From contig NZ_VSRN01000001.1 of the NCBI RefSeq assembly GCF_008369915.1, positions 6,072,501 to 6,136,500 of the forward strand: a stretch of DNA of 64,000 nt. Reading direction: 5' to 3'. The stretch is from Dyadobacter sp. UC 10 (GTDB taxonomy: Bacteria; Bacteroidota; Bacteroidia; Cytophagales; Spirosomataceae). Below are positions 36,795 through 44,971 of this stretch, piece after piece (the first letter of the stretch is position 1; the number at the start of each line of letters is the position of its first letter). The position numbers were made by a program, and so were the translations under genes. The notes under the pieces are model-generated. The model saw only the letters and a list, made by a program, of their open reading frames with translations. It was not told the origin of the DNA and did no database searches.

Positions 36795-37904
36795 ATGTGG
36801 TATCAACTTAACAAACCCGAAGAGGTAATCTCGCCATCCCTGCTTTTCTACGAGGACAGGATACGGCATAATGTCACCAGCATGATCAATGTGGCAGGTG
36901 ATGCGAACAGGCTGGTGCCACATATCAAAACCCATAAGTGTGCGGAAATTGTTGCGATCCAGCTCGAACAGGGAATCAGCAAGTTCAAATGTGCCACCAT
37001 AGCGGAAGCGGAAATGCTCGCTAATGCCGGTGCCAAATGGATCCTGATCTCTTACCAGTTGGTCGGACCGAATGTTGCCAGGTTATTCCGGTTGAAAGAA
37101 GTGTTCCCATACGTGGTATTTTCATCACTGGTAGATAATGAAAAATCTGCCGATGAATTGAATGAGGCTGCATTGTCCGCAGGCCTGAAAGCTTCTGTTT
37201 TCATAGATGTAAACAATGGTATGAACCGGTCAGGACATCCGACGGATGTAACATTACTTTCCCTTTACAGATATGTGAGTACTTTATCACATATTGAATT
37301 CGGTGGTCTTCATATCTATGACGGCCACATCCGCAACCCTGAATTCCCGGATCGGAAAACTGCCTCAGACGAAGCATTCAACACGGTTCTTCCGCTGATC
37401 GATTTTGTGAAAAATGATATTGGCAGCGAACCGGTGATTATTGCCGGCGGATCTCCTTCTTTTACCGTGCACGCGATGCGTGACAACGTGCTTCTCAGCC
37501 CGGGAACGAATGTACTCTGGGATTCGGGTTATGGCGACCGCTTTGATGGCCAGCCCTTCGAACATGCTGCACTGATATTAACCCGCGTAGTTTCGAAACC
37601 TGCCACCGGAATAGTGACCATTGACCTGGGCCATAAAGCAATTGCCGCCGAAAATCCCATTGAAAACCGCTTTCGCCTCCTCAACCTGAATAGCTACACT
37701 TTAACCGGGCAAAGCGAGGAGCACGGTGTATTGCAGGTTTCTCCCGAGGTTTGGGAAAATGTCAATATCGGGGATGTTCTTTACGCACTACCCTACCACA
37801 TTTGCCCCAGCGTTGCACTGCACGATTTTGCGACGGTTGTGGAAAATGGCGACGTTAAAACCGAGTGGAAAATTGTTGCCCGCAACAGAAGACTGACTAT
37901 ATAA
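36795..37904 (+). CDS. PLP-dependent D-threonine aldolase/D-serine dehydratase-family enzyme
   Basis: A 369-residue alanine-racemase-fold enzyme. The PLP lysine is likely K45 in VPHIKTHK, the family motif. Near the C-terminus H335-x-C337 (HICPS) gives the His/Cys metal pair described for eukaryotic-type zinc-dependent D-serine dehydratases. The gene follows ridA by 59 bases and precedes the dipeptidase by 18. With RidA and a GntP permease next door, conversion of D-serine to pyruvate and ammonia is the best guess; D-threonine aldolase activity cannot be excluded from sequence alone. Confidence 0.85.
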   Translation: MWYQLNKPEEVISPSLLFYEDRIRHNVTSMINVAGDANRLVPHIKTHKCAEIVAIQLEQGISKFKCATIAEAEMLANAGAKWILISYQLVGPNVARLFRLKEVFPYVVFSSLVDNEKSADELNEAALSAGLKASVFIDVNNGMNRSGHPTDVTLLSLYRYVSTLSHIEFGGLHIYDGHIRNPEFPDRKTASDEAFNTVLPLIDFVKNDIGSEPVIIAGGSPSFTVHAMRDNVLLSPGTNVLWDSGYGDRFDGQPFEHAALILTRVVSKPATGIVTIDLGHKAIAAENPIENRFRLLNLNSYTLTGQSEEHGVLQVSPEVWENVNIGDVLYALPYHICPSVALHDFATVVENGDVKTEWKIVARNRRLTI

Positions 37905-37922
37905 CCCACATCAATCAATAAA

Positions 37923-38993
37923 ATGTTTTTATTTGACGCACACCTTGACCTTTCCATGAATGCAGTGGAATGGAACCGTGACCTGACCCAGGAGCTTTAT
38001 TCCATCAGAGAGCGGGAAAGCAACATGACAGACAAACCCGACCGCGGAAAAGGCGTCGTCAGTTTTCCTGAAATGCGCAAAGGCAATATTGGAATTTGTG
38101 TAGCCACACAAATTGCCCGTTTCGTGAAGCCAGACAGCAAAATACCCGGCTGGCATTCTCAGGCCCAAGCCTGGGCACAAAGTCAGGCGCAAATTGCCTG
38201 GTACAAGGCAATGGAAGAAGCAGGCGAAATGACACAGATCACAACGCTTGATCATTTGAACAGCCACCTCGCTATGTGGCAAAACGCTGAATCCACAGCA
38301 AATCTGCCGATGGGATACATACTAAGCCTGGAAGGTGCCGACTCTTTCATCAGCCTGAAAAATCTTGAAATCGCCTATGGCTACGGCCTGCGCGCCATCG
38401 GTCCTGCCCACTACGGGCCGGGGATTTACGCATACGGTACTGATTCGGATGCGCCTTTATCGCAGAAAGGCAAAGATCTGCTCCGCGAGATGGACAACCT
38501 GAATATGATCCTGGATGCGACCCACCTGTGTGATACTGCATTTTGGGAAGCAATGGATATTTATAAGGGACCCGTTTGGGCGAGCCATAACCTGGTCCGT
38601 GCGATAACACCGCATAACCGGCAGTTTTCGGATGAAATGATTAAAACCCTGCTCGAAAGAAATGCGGTGATCGGGATGGCTTTCGATGCGTGGATGATGA
38701 TCCCTGGCTGGGTTCGCGGTCAATCAACCCCGGAAAGTACCGGCCTGAAAATCGAACACATTATCCGGCATATCGACCATATCTGCCAGTTAGCCGGTAA
38801 TGCAGATCATGTTGGTATTGGTTCGGACCTGGATGGAGCCTACGGAAAAGAACAGTCGCCCGGTGATCTTGATTCGATTGCAGACCTTCAGACAATCCCA
38901 TCACTACTCTCCTCCCGTGGTTATTCGGTTGGTGATATCGAAAAAATAATGTGGAAAAACTGGGTGAAATTTCTGAATTCCGCCTGGGCCTGA
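37923..38993 (+). CDS. M19-family membrane dipeptidase (renal dipeptidase-like)
   Basis: A 356-residue amidohydrolase-fold zinc dipeptidase. The metal ligands fit the family: H7 and D9 (DAHLDL), bridging E137 (LSLEGADS), H201 (DATHL) and H222 (WASHN); VGIGSDLDGAYG follows near residue 298. No signal peptide is visible, so a cytoplasmic location is likely. M19 enzymes often accept dipeptides with a D-residue at the C-terminus, which would supply D-amino acids to the enzyme encoded just upstream. The operon ends at a strong terminator. Confidence 0.92.
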   Translation: MFLFDAHLDLSMNAVEWNRDLTQELYSIRERESNMTDKPDRGKGVVSFPEMRKGNIGICVATQIARFVKPDSKIPGWHSQAQAWAQSQAQIAWYKAMEEAGEMTQITTLDHLNSHLAMWQNAESTANLPMGYILSLEGADSFISLKNLEIAYGYGLRAIGPAHYGPGIYAYGTDSDAPLSQKGKDLLREMDNLNMILDATHLCDTAFWEAMDIYKGPVWASHNLVRAITPHNRQFSDEMIKTLLERNAVIGMAFDAWMMIPGWVRGQSTPESTGLKIEHIIRHIDHICQLAGNADHVGIGSDLDGAYGKEQSPGDLDSIADLQTIPSLLSSRGYSVGDIEKIMWKNWVKFLNSAWA

Positions 38994-39065
38994 CACTTTT
39001 AAATGCAGATTAGAGGGAATTTATAAAATCTAATATTTTCTTAATAATATAATAAAAAGAATATC

Positions 39066-39112
39066 AAAAAAGCTTTGCAACTTTGGAAAGAATCCGGTTG
39101 CAGAGCTTTTTT
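39066..39112 (+). terminator. Intrinsic terminator of the gntP-dipeptidase operon
   Basis: A 16-bp stem with one G-T wobble (AAAAAAGCTTTGCAAC at 39066-39081, partner 39097-39112) has a 15-nt loop and a T-rich 3' arm. It lies 72 bases past the dipeptidase stop. Confidence 0.88.
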
Positions 39113-39132
39113 ACGTAAAAGCGATTTAGTTG

Positions 39133-39167
39133 TCATACTTATTTGGAATTATTATAAATAAGTATGA
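39133..39167. repeat. Perfect 12-bp inverted repeat upstream of a small gene
   Basis: TCATACTTATTT (39133-39144) and its exact complement (39156-39167) are separated by 11 bases and end 25 bases before the ATG at 39193. The position suggests an operator overlapping the promoter. The half TACTTATTT is shared with the inverted repeat at 6816-6854. Confidence 0.65.
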
Positions 39168-39192
39168 TATTTACCTAGCATTACAGAGTAGT

Positions 39193-39495
39193 ATGGCGAA
39201 AGCCAGTTTCATCAAAAGAATCCTTCATCAAACAATGGCCAGTAAGTATAAAATCTCATTCAGAACACGAATACAAAATAACAAGTCCTTCCAGCGACTG
39301 CACGATTGCCTGAAACAGCTTAATGTTAAACATTGGGCTTACGACTTTCAGGAATTTTTATTGACACTGACCTCAGAACTTTCAGACTTCACCCTGATCC
39401 AGGCTACACTCCGCTCGGCAGGTTATGTCTGCCATTTTGTGAAGTTAGAGAACCTTAATGAAGGGAGTGACTTTTCGAAAGTTAATGTAGCCTGA
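39193..39495 (+). CDS. Small basic protein of unknown function
   Basis: A 100-residue protein with a basic N-terminal third (KASFIKRILHQTMASKYKISFRTR) and a more acidic, probably helical remainder. It has no signal peptide, membrane segment or known motif. The ATG at 39193 is preferred over one at 39130, because the latter would translate the inverted repeat. It is bracketed by its own inverted-repeat promoter region and a terminator, which supports a real monocistronic gene. I do not recognise a family. Confidence 0.55.
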   Translation: MAKASFIKRILHQTMASKYKISFRTRIQNNKSFQRLHDCLKQLNVKHWAYDFQEFLLTLTSELSDFTLIQATLRSAGYVCHFVKLENLNEGSDFSKVNVA

Positions 39496-39517
39496 GTTTG
39501 TTCGGTTAATTTTATTT

Positions 39518-39550
39518 GCCTGCCGCATTAAACTGCGGCAGGCTTTTTTT
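39518..39550 (+). terminator. Intrinsic terminator after the small gene
   Basis: GCCTGCCGCA (39518-39527) pairs with TGCGGCAGGC (39534-39543) around a 6-nt loop, followed by at least seven T residues. There is no T-run on the other strand, so it serves the rightward gene rather than the converging trehalose gene. Confidence 0.93.
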
Positions 39551-39553
39551 TGC

Positions 39554-41797
39554 TTACTCCGAGATAGCAGACACCATAAAAGACAGAAAGTAAAAGACTT
39601 CTTCCTGACTTCTGATATGGTTGCGGGCGGCGGACAGATCGTCACCAATTTTGATGGTAAACGAGGTGTCCGGCAAAGCTTCAAACATATCCTCGTCCGT
39701 AGTATCGTCACCGATCGCCAGAATGAAATCGTAATTACCGTTGTCGACAAACATCCGTGTGGCTGTCCCTTTGTTGAATGCGGTTTTTTTCACTTCCACA
39801 ACTTTATTTCCGTCAATCACCTGCAAATTCAACTCAGGCTGAATGTAGTTTTTAAGTTGCCAAAGTAGTTCCTGGGCCCGCCGGGTAGCGTATTCCTTCT
39901 CGTCGGCGGTGCGGTAATGCCAGGCAAGTGCGGTTTCCTTCTCCTCTACGAAAGCGCCGGGGCACCGTTTCGCGTATAAATCCATAATCGGGCGGATACT
40001 TTCTTTCCAGCCTTCTTCATAGCTCTCATTCAATGCCCAGTTTTCCGAGCCTTTCGTTTTTATCAAAGCGCCATGTTCAGCGATAATATGGACCGGCAGA
40101 TCGTGGAACAAACTATCGAGGAAATCCTTATCCCGGCCGCTCACAATCACAACAGTATCCCGCTGCGCAATTTCACCTATCAGCTTTTTGACATCGGCAG
40201 AGATAATCGCCTTCGCCGGATCCGCCACGATAGGTGCAAGTGTACCGTCGTAATCAAAAAATAATATCCTGTTGCCGGAAGCTTCGTAAGCTTTCCTGAT
40301 CGCGTCGATCCCTTTATTATTGAGGAATACCTGGCGCAACCGGTCGTGTTCAAGTTCAAGCATTGTCATTTGGGTAAAAAAGTCGTTGGTCCAGGCGAAA
40401 ACGTCATAATCCATTATACGTTCACGCATGGCGTCCATTCTTTTGGTTTGTTCTTCAACCGGCATTTCAAATGCGATTTTGATCGCGTCTGCAATATCCT
40501 GTACGTCTAATGGATTGATTATAAGTGCCTCTCCGAGTTCCGCCGCCGCCCCCGCCATTTCACTGAGTATCAGCACTCCTTTCCGATCCTTTCGGCTGGC
40601 CACATACTCTTTGCAAACCAGGTTCATACCATCCCGGACAGGGGTGATCAGTGCTACATCGCTGGCGGTGTACATGCCAACCAGTTCGTGGTAGGGCATT
40701 GAACGATATTGGTAGATGATCGGCTGCCAGTAGATATTCCCATAGTCCGCATTGATCTTGCCGACGGTCTGGTCTATATCCGATTTCATTTGCTGGTAAT
40801 GCTCGATGGTATCCCTGGAAGGCACCACAACCATAACGAACGACACTTTTTCATGCCACTCGGGGTACCTTTCCAAAAAACGCTGGTATCCTCTTAACCG
40901 GTGGATTATGCCTTTTGAATAATCCAGCCTGTCAACAGAAAAGATGATTTTTTCTTTCAGCGACTGCCTGGCGTCGTTTCTTGCCTGAACAACTTCCGGC
41001 GCATCAAATGCAGCATTGAATTTTTCAAAATCAATACTGATCGGAAACGAATCGACTTTTACAATACGGTTACTCATATTGATATAGTGAAGTTTGTTCC
41101 CATATTCCGAGACCAGTCGCGCAGCTTTCAGAAAATATTCGACATAATCATTTGTATGAAATCCAACAACATCAGCTCCCAAAATACCATCGACAATCGC
41201 CTTTCTCCATCCTACGGGAAGCATTCTGAATAGCTCATAGGAAGGGAACGGAATGTGAAAAAAGAACCCGATTTTGTTCTCGGGATATTTCCGGCGGATC
41301 ATTCCCGGCAATAGCATCAGCTGGTAATCCTGCACCCAGATCGTGTCATCGGGTTGTATGATCTCGTCCAGCTTGTCAAAAAACAACTGATTTGCGGTTT
41401 GATAAGCCTCGTAATATGCGTCGTCAAAACGGGCGAGAGAAGGAAAATAATGACACAACGGCCAGATCAGATTGTTGCAGAAACCTTCATAGTAATTTTC
41501 ATTGACTTCTTCGGAAATGAAAACCGGATGGGCTTGAAACTCTTCATTTGCAAGTGATTGTCCTTCGAGTTCTTCGGCGGTATTTTCCGAAAATCCGACC
41601 CATTGGATCTTTTCGCTCGCATTAAACTTAGGCATTCGGGGATCCTTAACAAGGGACAGCACCGCAGAAACAAGCCCTCCTGAATTCTGGACCAATTGGA
41701 CCTGATCGTCTTCCCGGACCAGCTTAAATGGTAATCGATAAGCAACTATGATTAATCGTCCGGAGTTACCTGATTGTGATAATTTTTCCATAGGCAT
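39554..41797 (-). CDS. otsA/otsB: Fused trehalose-6-phosphate synthase/trehalose-phosphatase
   Basis: A 747-residue cytoplasmic fusion that makes trehalose from UDP- or GDP-glucose and glucose 6-phosphate. Residues about 14-485 are the GT20 synthase: AYRLP near 19-23, NSGGLV 38-43, WVQDYQLMLLP 154-164 and VRDGMNLVCKEY 387-398. Residues about 505-747 are the HAD-type phosphatase, with the nucleophile D515 and acid D517 (FFDYDGT), VIVSGRDK and GDDTTDEDMF. Both halves keep their key residues. The start may be the ATG two codons in (MEKLSQ). A 537-base gap lies upstream. Osmotic or desiccation protection is the usual role. Confidence 0.94.
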   Translation of the reverse strand: MPMEKLSQSGNSGRLIIVAYRLPFKLVREDDQVQLVQNSGGLVSAVLSLVKDPRMPKFNASEKIQWVGFSENTAEELEGQSLANEEFQAHPVFISEEVNENYYEGFCNNLIWPLCHYFPSLARFDDAYYEAYQTANQLFFDKLDEIIQPDDTIWVQDYQLMLLPGMIRRKYPENKIGFFFHIPFPSYELFRMLPVGWRKAIVDGILGADVVGFHTNDYVEYFLKAARLVSEYGNKLHYINMSNRIVKVDSFPISIDFEKFNAAFDAPEVVQARNDARQSLKEKIIFSVDRLDYSKGIIHRLRGYQRFLERYPEWHEKVSFVMVVVPSRDTIEHYQQMKSDIDQTVGKINADYGNIYWQPIIYQYRSMPYHELVGMYTASDVALITPVRDGMNLVCKEYVASRKDRKGVLILSEMAGAAAELGEALIINPLDVQDIADAIKIAFEMPVEEQTKRMDAMRERIMDYDVFAWTNDFFTQMTMLELEHDRLRQVFLNNKGIDAIRKAYEASGNRILFFDYDGTLAPIVADPAKAIISADVKKLIGEIAQRDTVVIVSGRDKDFLDSLFHDLPVHIIAEHGALIKTKGSENWALNESYEEGWKESIRPIMDLYAKRCPGAFVEEKETALAWHYRTADEKEYATRRAQELLWQLKNYIQPELNLQVIDGNKVVEVKKTAFNKGTATRMFVDNGNYDFILAIGDDTTDEDMFEALPDTSFTIKIGDDLSAARNHIRSQEEVFYFLSFMVSAISE

Positions 41798-42027
41798 TTA
41801 AAAGCCCGCAAAACCTGTGCCAGAAGGCAATTAAAGGGCAAAACGCTAAGATGTGTCCAACTAGAACGTCTGAGATTACTAAATGGCAGTTGAAACCTGA
41901 CAGTCGCCGACTGAGCCATTGATAACTGACAACTATTTCGATTTCAGATTTTGCCGTTGACCGGATTTGCATTAGTTTAGCTGTGCAACCTCTGTTATCA
42001 TATTACAGGAATCGCGCTCGACGTGAC

Positions 42028-42052
42028 GCAAAATAATCATCGGTTATTTTGC
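42028..42052. repeat. 9-bp inverted repeat in the trehalose/sigma gap
   Basis: GCAAAATAA and its complement flank a 7-nt loop. It could be an operator for the trehalose gene about 230 bases to the left or for a small RNA to the right. No T-run follows. Confidence 0.5.
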
Positions 42053-42194
42053 AAGCAATGACAAATTGCTGTTTTCCATAGAATAATATGATGATTGAAC
42101 ACAAATACAGGTTTTCAACAAACCTTAGATTAGTCCAGGACTACAATCAAGTAATCGCAGATTAATGCTGTGCCACTCTTTGTTGTGGGTTGCA

Positions 42195-42220
42195 GGCGGT
42201 CAGAAATGACCGCCATTTTT
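42195..42220 (+). terminator. Rightward terminator-like hairpin upstream of the sigma factor gene
   Basis: GGCGGTCA (42195-42202) pairs with TGACCGCC (42207-42214) around a GAAA tetraloop, followed by ATTTTTA. It lies 115 bases before the sigma factor start, pointing towards it. Confidence 0.8.
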
Positions 42221-42334
42221 ATGCCTTACCCACACAAAAAAGCTATCTCCACTTTTTATTAAAAAAGAAATTGACCGGCCAGGCAACCGTTTGACAGATG
42301 AGTTCATTATAATAGCGATTCACCCATTGGAAAC

Positions 42335-42889
42335 TTGGTAAACCTTTCAATCATTCATGCGGCCCAGCAACAAGATGCATTTGCCCAGCGAATGGTCTTC
42401 AACAGTTACGGAAGGATTTTGTTCCGGCTTGCAAAACGGTACCTGGTCGACAATGCCAAGACCGAGGACGCCGTCTCGGAATCCTTTTGTATTATTTTCA
42501 AAAAAATGGGAAGCTGCCAGTTTCAGGCAATAGCGCCATTTGAAATGTGGATCAGGAAAATTGTCGTGAACGAATGCCTCCATATTTTAAGAAAAGACAA
42601 ACGTTTTGACTTACTCAACGAGCAGGATAGTGACAACCATGTGCTGGACGACGCGACCGTCGAACAGTTAACCGCCGCGGAGATTTTTAAACTGATTGAA
42701 GATTTGCCTGCGGGCTACCGCGCCGTATTCAATCTGTACGAAATAGAAGGTTACACGCACGCAGAGATTGCGCAGCTGCTGGGAATCAGTCCGGGTACTT
42801 CCAAGTCCCAGTTGAGCAAGGCAAAAAATATGCTGCAAAGAAAAATCATCGAACTCGACCCGGATTATGCGAAACGAAAGATTATTTGA
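42335..42889 (+). CDS. RNA polymerase sigma-70 family (ECF-type) sigma factor
   Basis: A 184-residue sigma factor. Region 2 lies at about residues 20-85 (AKRYLVDNAKTEDAVSESFCIIFKKM and the DNA-melting FEMWIRKIVVNECLHILRK). Region 4 lies at about 118-172 (LPAGYRAVFNLYEIEGYTHAEIAQLLGI). The only good start in frame is a TTG at 42335; a stop is 12 codons further upstream. The next gene starts before this one ends (23-base overlap) and encodes a single-pass membrane protein, the usual place for an anti-sigma factor. The regulon is unknown, and no SusC or FecR gene is adjacent. Confidence 0.88.
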   Translation: MVNLSIIHAAQQQDAFAQRMVFNSYGRILFRLAKRYLVDNAKTEDAVSESFCIIFKKMGSCQFQAIAPFEMWIRKIVVNECLHILRKDKRFDLLNEQDSDNHVLDDATVEQLTAAEIFKLIEDLPAGYRAVFNLYEIEGYTHAEIAQLLGISPGTSKSQLSKAKNMLQRKIIELDPDYAKRKII

Positions 42890-43598
42890 AAAAATAAAAG
42901 AAACGGCCCTGACGGAGACAACAGGGACGGATGAATATGATCCGGACAAGATCTGGTCGGATATTCAGCAAAAGGCAAAAAAAACGCGCACACTATGGTG
43001 GCACTATGCTGCCGCCTCGGTTGTGCTTGCTGTGCTCGTGCTGCTTAACATACCTGAGACTAAGCAGCAGAATGTGGTGGTGAGCATTAAAAAGCCCGGC
43101 CTGCCAGCAGCCAGCCAAAAACCGTTGGAACAGATTGAAGGGGAAACCGAAAACCTTCCCATAACGCACCAATTACCAGACTCAGACAGGAGTACTGATA
43201 GCCGAAATACAATTGACCCAAAATTACCAGAGGCCGCGCCAGCCACAGTCCGTATCGATACTGGCATGGAAGATCTGCAACTTCACCAATCCGGAATTGC
43301 GGAAAATCAAACTGTAATTAGTGAGGATCCAATCATTAATCAATCAGAAGAAACGGAGAACCCGGCCCGAAGAAGCGAGAAGGTACTGGTGGCCCACATT
43401 GACTTGCCTGACGAACAAACGGTTCAGCAATCCGGCTTGCAGCGCGTTTTTGATCAGGTAAAGAAGGACAGGGAGGCAAGGAAAATGCGACTGCAATTCA
43501 ACAGGAACGTCGGTAAACTTACATTATGGTCATTTGTACATCAGAGTTTCGTCGAAAAACCTCCCGTAATCCAAATGCCCAAAAAGCCGAATCAATAG
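42867..43598 (+). CDS. Single-pass membrane protein, putative anti-sigma factor
   Basis: A 243-residue protein whose first 44 residues are cytoplasmic and charged. A membrane segment lies at about 45-62 (WWHYAAASVVLAVLVLLNI), and a long hydrophilic, proline- and glutamate-rich periplasmic part ends in a basic segment. It overlaps the sigma factor gene by 23 bases. Size, topology and position fit an anti-sigma factor that holds the sigma factor at the membrane, but no FecR or zinc-finger anti-sigma motif is visible, so the role is inferred from context. Confidence 0.6.
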   Translation: MRNERLFEKIKETALTETTGTDEYDPDKIWSDIQQKAKKTRTLWWHYAAASVVLAVLVLLNIPETKQQNVVVSIKKPGLPAASQKPLEQIEGETENLPITHQLPDSDRSTDSRNTIDPKLPEAAPATVRIDTGMEDLQLHQSGIAENQTVISEDPIINQSEETENPARRSEKVLVAHIDLPDEQTVQQSGLQRVFDQVKKDREARKMRLQFNRNVGKLTLWSFVHQSFVEKPPVIQMPKKPNQ

Positions 43599-43628
43599 TT
43601 AAAGCTCAAATAAACCAATCCATTAGCC

Positions 43629-44693
43629 ATGAATATGCTCTTATTAACACTCTCGATGGTCATTTTTCCGGCCCCAGCAACGGCCGCCGCCGATACGATT
43701 ATTCTCAATGCCGGAAATGACAGCAAAATTATTTTTTACGGAAAATCAGCCACAGATCTGAAAAAGCTGGAAACGATCGATCTCAACAAAATCCTGAAAG
43801 AGTTAAATGCGGCACAAGCTGACCCACAAGGAACTGATAAACAATTCATTAACCTAAATAATAAAGAATTTATCACCGAACCTGCCAAGCCAACGAAAAG
43901 ACAGCAATACCTGGCCAATACCTTCCTGAATTTGCATGTTGGAGTGGGATACAATGTCAATAGATACACCTTTTTCCAGGCCCCGCCCGCGCTGATGAAC
44001 CACCCTACCGGCACCCTGACGAATGATATTGTAATGCAAAATCAGATGACCAGCAGCTTGTCGGTCGTGCATGATATGAAGTTGAACGACCGGCCGGGAT
44101 ATGCCATTTCCTTCCGTTATGGAGCAGGTATCGGATTGAATATTCAAAGGTATCTGCACTGGAACCGCGTTCAGTCCGTGTCGAATGGGGATCTGAAACA
44201 GGTAACTGACCGTGCAAGGGAATTGCTGAAAGAAAACCAGATTACGCCTTTGAAGTCGGATTTCAATGCGTTTCAAAGCTTTGTACAAATTGCGCCCCGA
44301 CTTGCGATGAAGAACAGGAATGGATTGTCGACCTTTTATCTCAATGTGGGTGCCAGATTGAACTACAACAGAAACTTTCAGAACGCAAGCCCATCACAAT
44401 ATTCCAATGCGGTCATCATTATCAGTAACGCCGGCCCGACGGCTGGGGACGATGATGGTCCGATCACGACGGGGACCGGTCATGGTGTTTTCAGCAAGAA
44501 ACACACGCTCGGGTTCAGTTATTTGGCGGAAATCGGCTACAAATGGATTGGGCTGTTTGTCCTGTATTATCCGCAATATGTACCCCTGGAAACGCGGCAG
44601 TTAAATGGTACCCACACAAAAAATCCCGGTTTTTCACCAGGAAAAACCGGGAACCTTGGTTATGTCTCTTTCGGGATCAAATTGGGCCGCTAG
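43629..44693 (+). CDS. Putative outer-membrane beta-barrel protein of unknown family
   Basis: A 354-residue exported protein with a signal peptide (MNMLLLTLSMVIFPAPATAAA). About 100 mostly hydrophilic residues follow, then alternating aromatic/polar strands from residue 100 on (for example LNLHVGVGYNVNRYTF, TFYLNVGARLNYNRNF, GYVSFGIKLGR) that suggest a beta-barrel. It starts 30 bases after the anti-sigma-like gene and belongs to the sigma operon. It may be the envelope component whose state or abundance the sigma pair senses; this is inference. Confidence 0.6.
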   Translation: MNMLLLTLSMVIFPAPATAAADTIILNAGNDSKIIFYGKSATDLKKLETIDLNKILKELNAAQADPQGTDKQFINLNNKEFITEPAKPTKRQQYLANTFLNLHVGVGYNVNRYTFFQAPPALMNHPTGTLTNDIVMQNQMTSSLSVVHDMKLNDRPGYAISFRYGAGIGLNIQRYLHWNRVQSVSNGDLKQVTDRARELLKENQITPLKSDFNAFQSFVQIAPRLAMKNRNGLSTFYLNVGARLNYNRNFQNASPSQYSNAVIIISNAGPTAGDDDGPITTGTGHGVFSKKHTLGFSYLAEIGYKWIGLFVLYYPQYVPLETRQLNGTHTKNPGFSPGKTGNLGYVSFGIKLGR

Positions 44694-44715
44694 CATCAGC
44701 TGCCTTGCAGATAAA

Positions 44716-44943
44716 TCAATACCTGGTCGCGCGCTGTCCCCGGCCGATGATCAGGTACAAAAATGATCCCAGGATCGGCATGAATACGATGACCAGGATC
44801 CAGACAAACTTGTTGTTAGGCCTGGTAAACTCAGACTTGATCACGTCGATAAGGGCCCAAATGACCATACCGAGAATCAGCAGGCCCACGATAGCCACCT
44901 CGGCGCCACCCAGCCCCATGAAAGCAAATAGCGTTGCAAGCAT
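44716..44943 (-). CDS. PLDc_N-domain small membrane protein
   Basis: A 75-residue protein with two membrane segments (residues about 13-33 and 47-66) and the PLDc N-terminal-domain pattern VIWALIDVIKSEF-NNKFVWILVIVFMPILGSFLYLIIGR. This domain usually heads cardiolipin synthases; free-standing copies are common in Bacteroidota and their role is unknown. It lies 28 bases from the next leftward gene and may be co-transcribed with it. Confidence 0.85.
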   Translation of the reverse strand: MLATLFAFMGLGGAEVAIVGLLILGMVIWALIDVIKSEFTRPNNKFVWILVIVFMPILGSFLYLIIGRGQRATRY

Positions 44944-44971
44944 ATTGGTAGAGGTTTATTAGTATTTACCG

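Larger units (their letters stand above)
41798..42334. other. Divergent 537-base gap between the trehalose gene and the sigma factor gene
   Basis: No credible protein gene. It holds a 9-bp perfect inverted repeat (42028-42036 and 42044-42052, GCAAAATAA) and a rightward terminator-like hairpin (42195-42220). The terminator has no annotated gene to its left on that strand, so either a small RNA of up to about 300 bases or an attenuator of the sigma operon may lie here. Confidence 0.5.
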
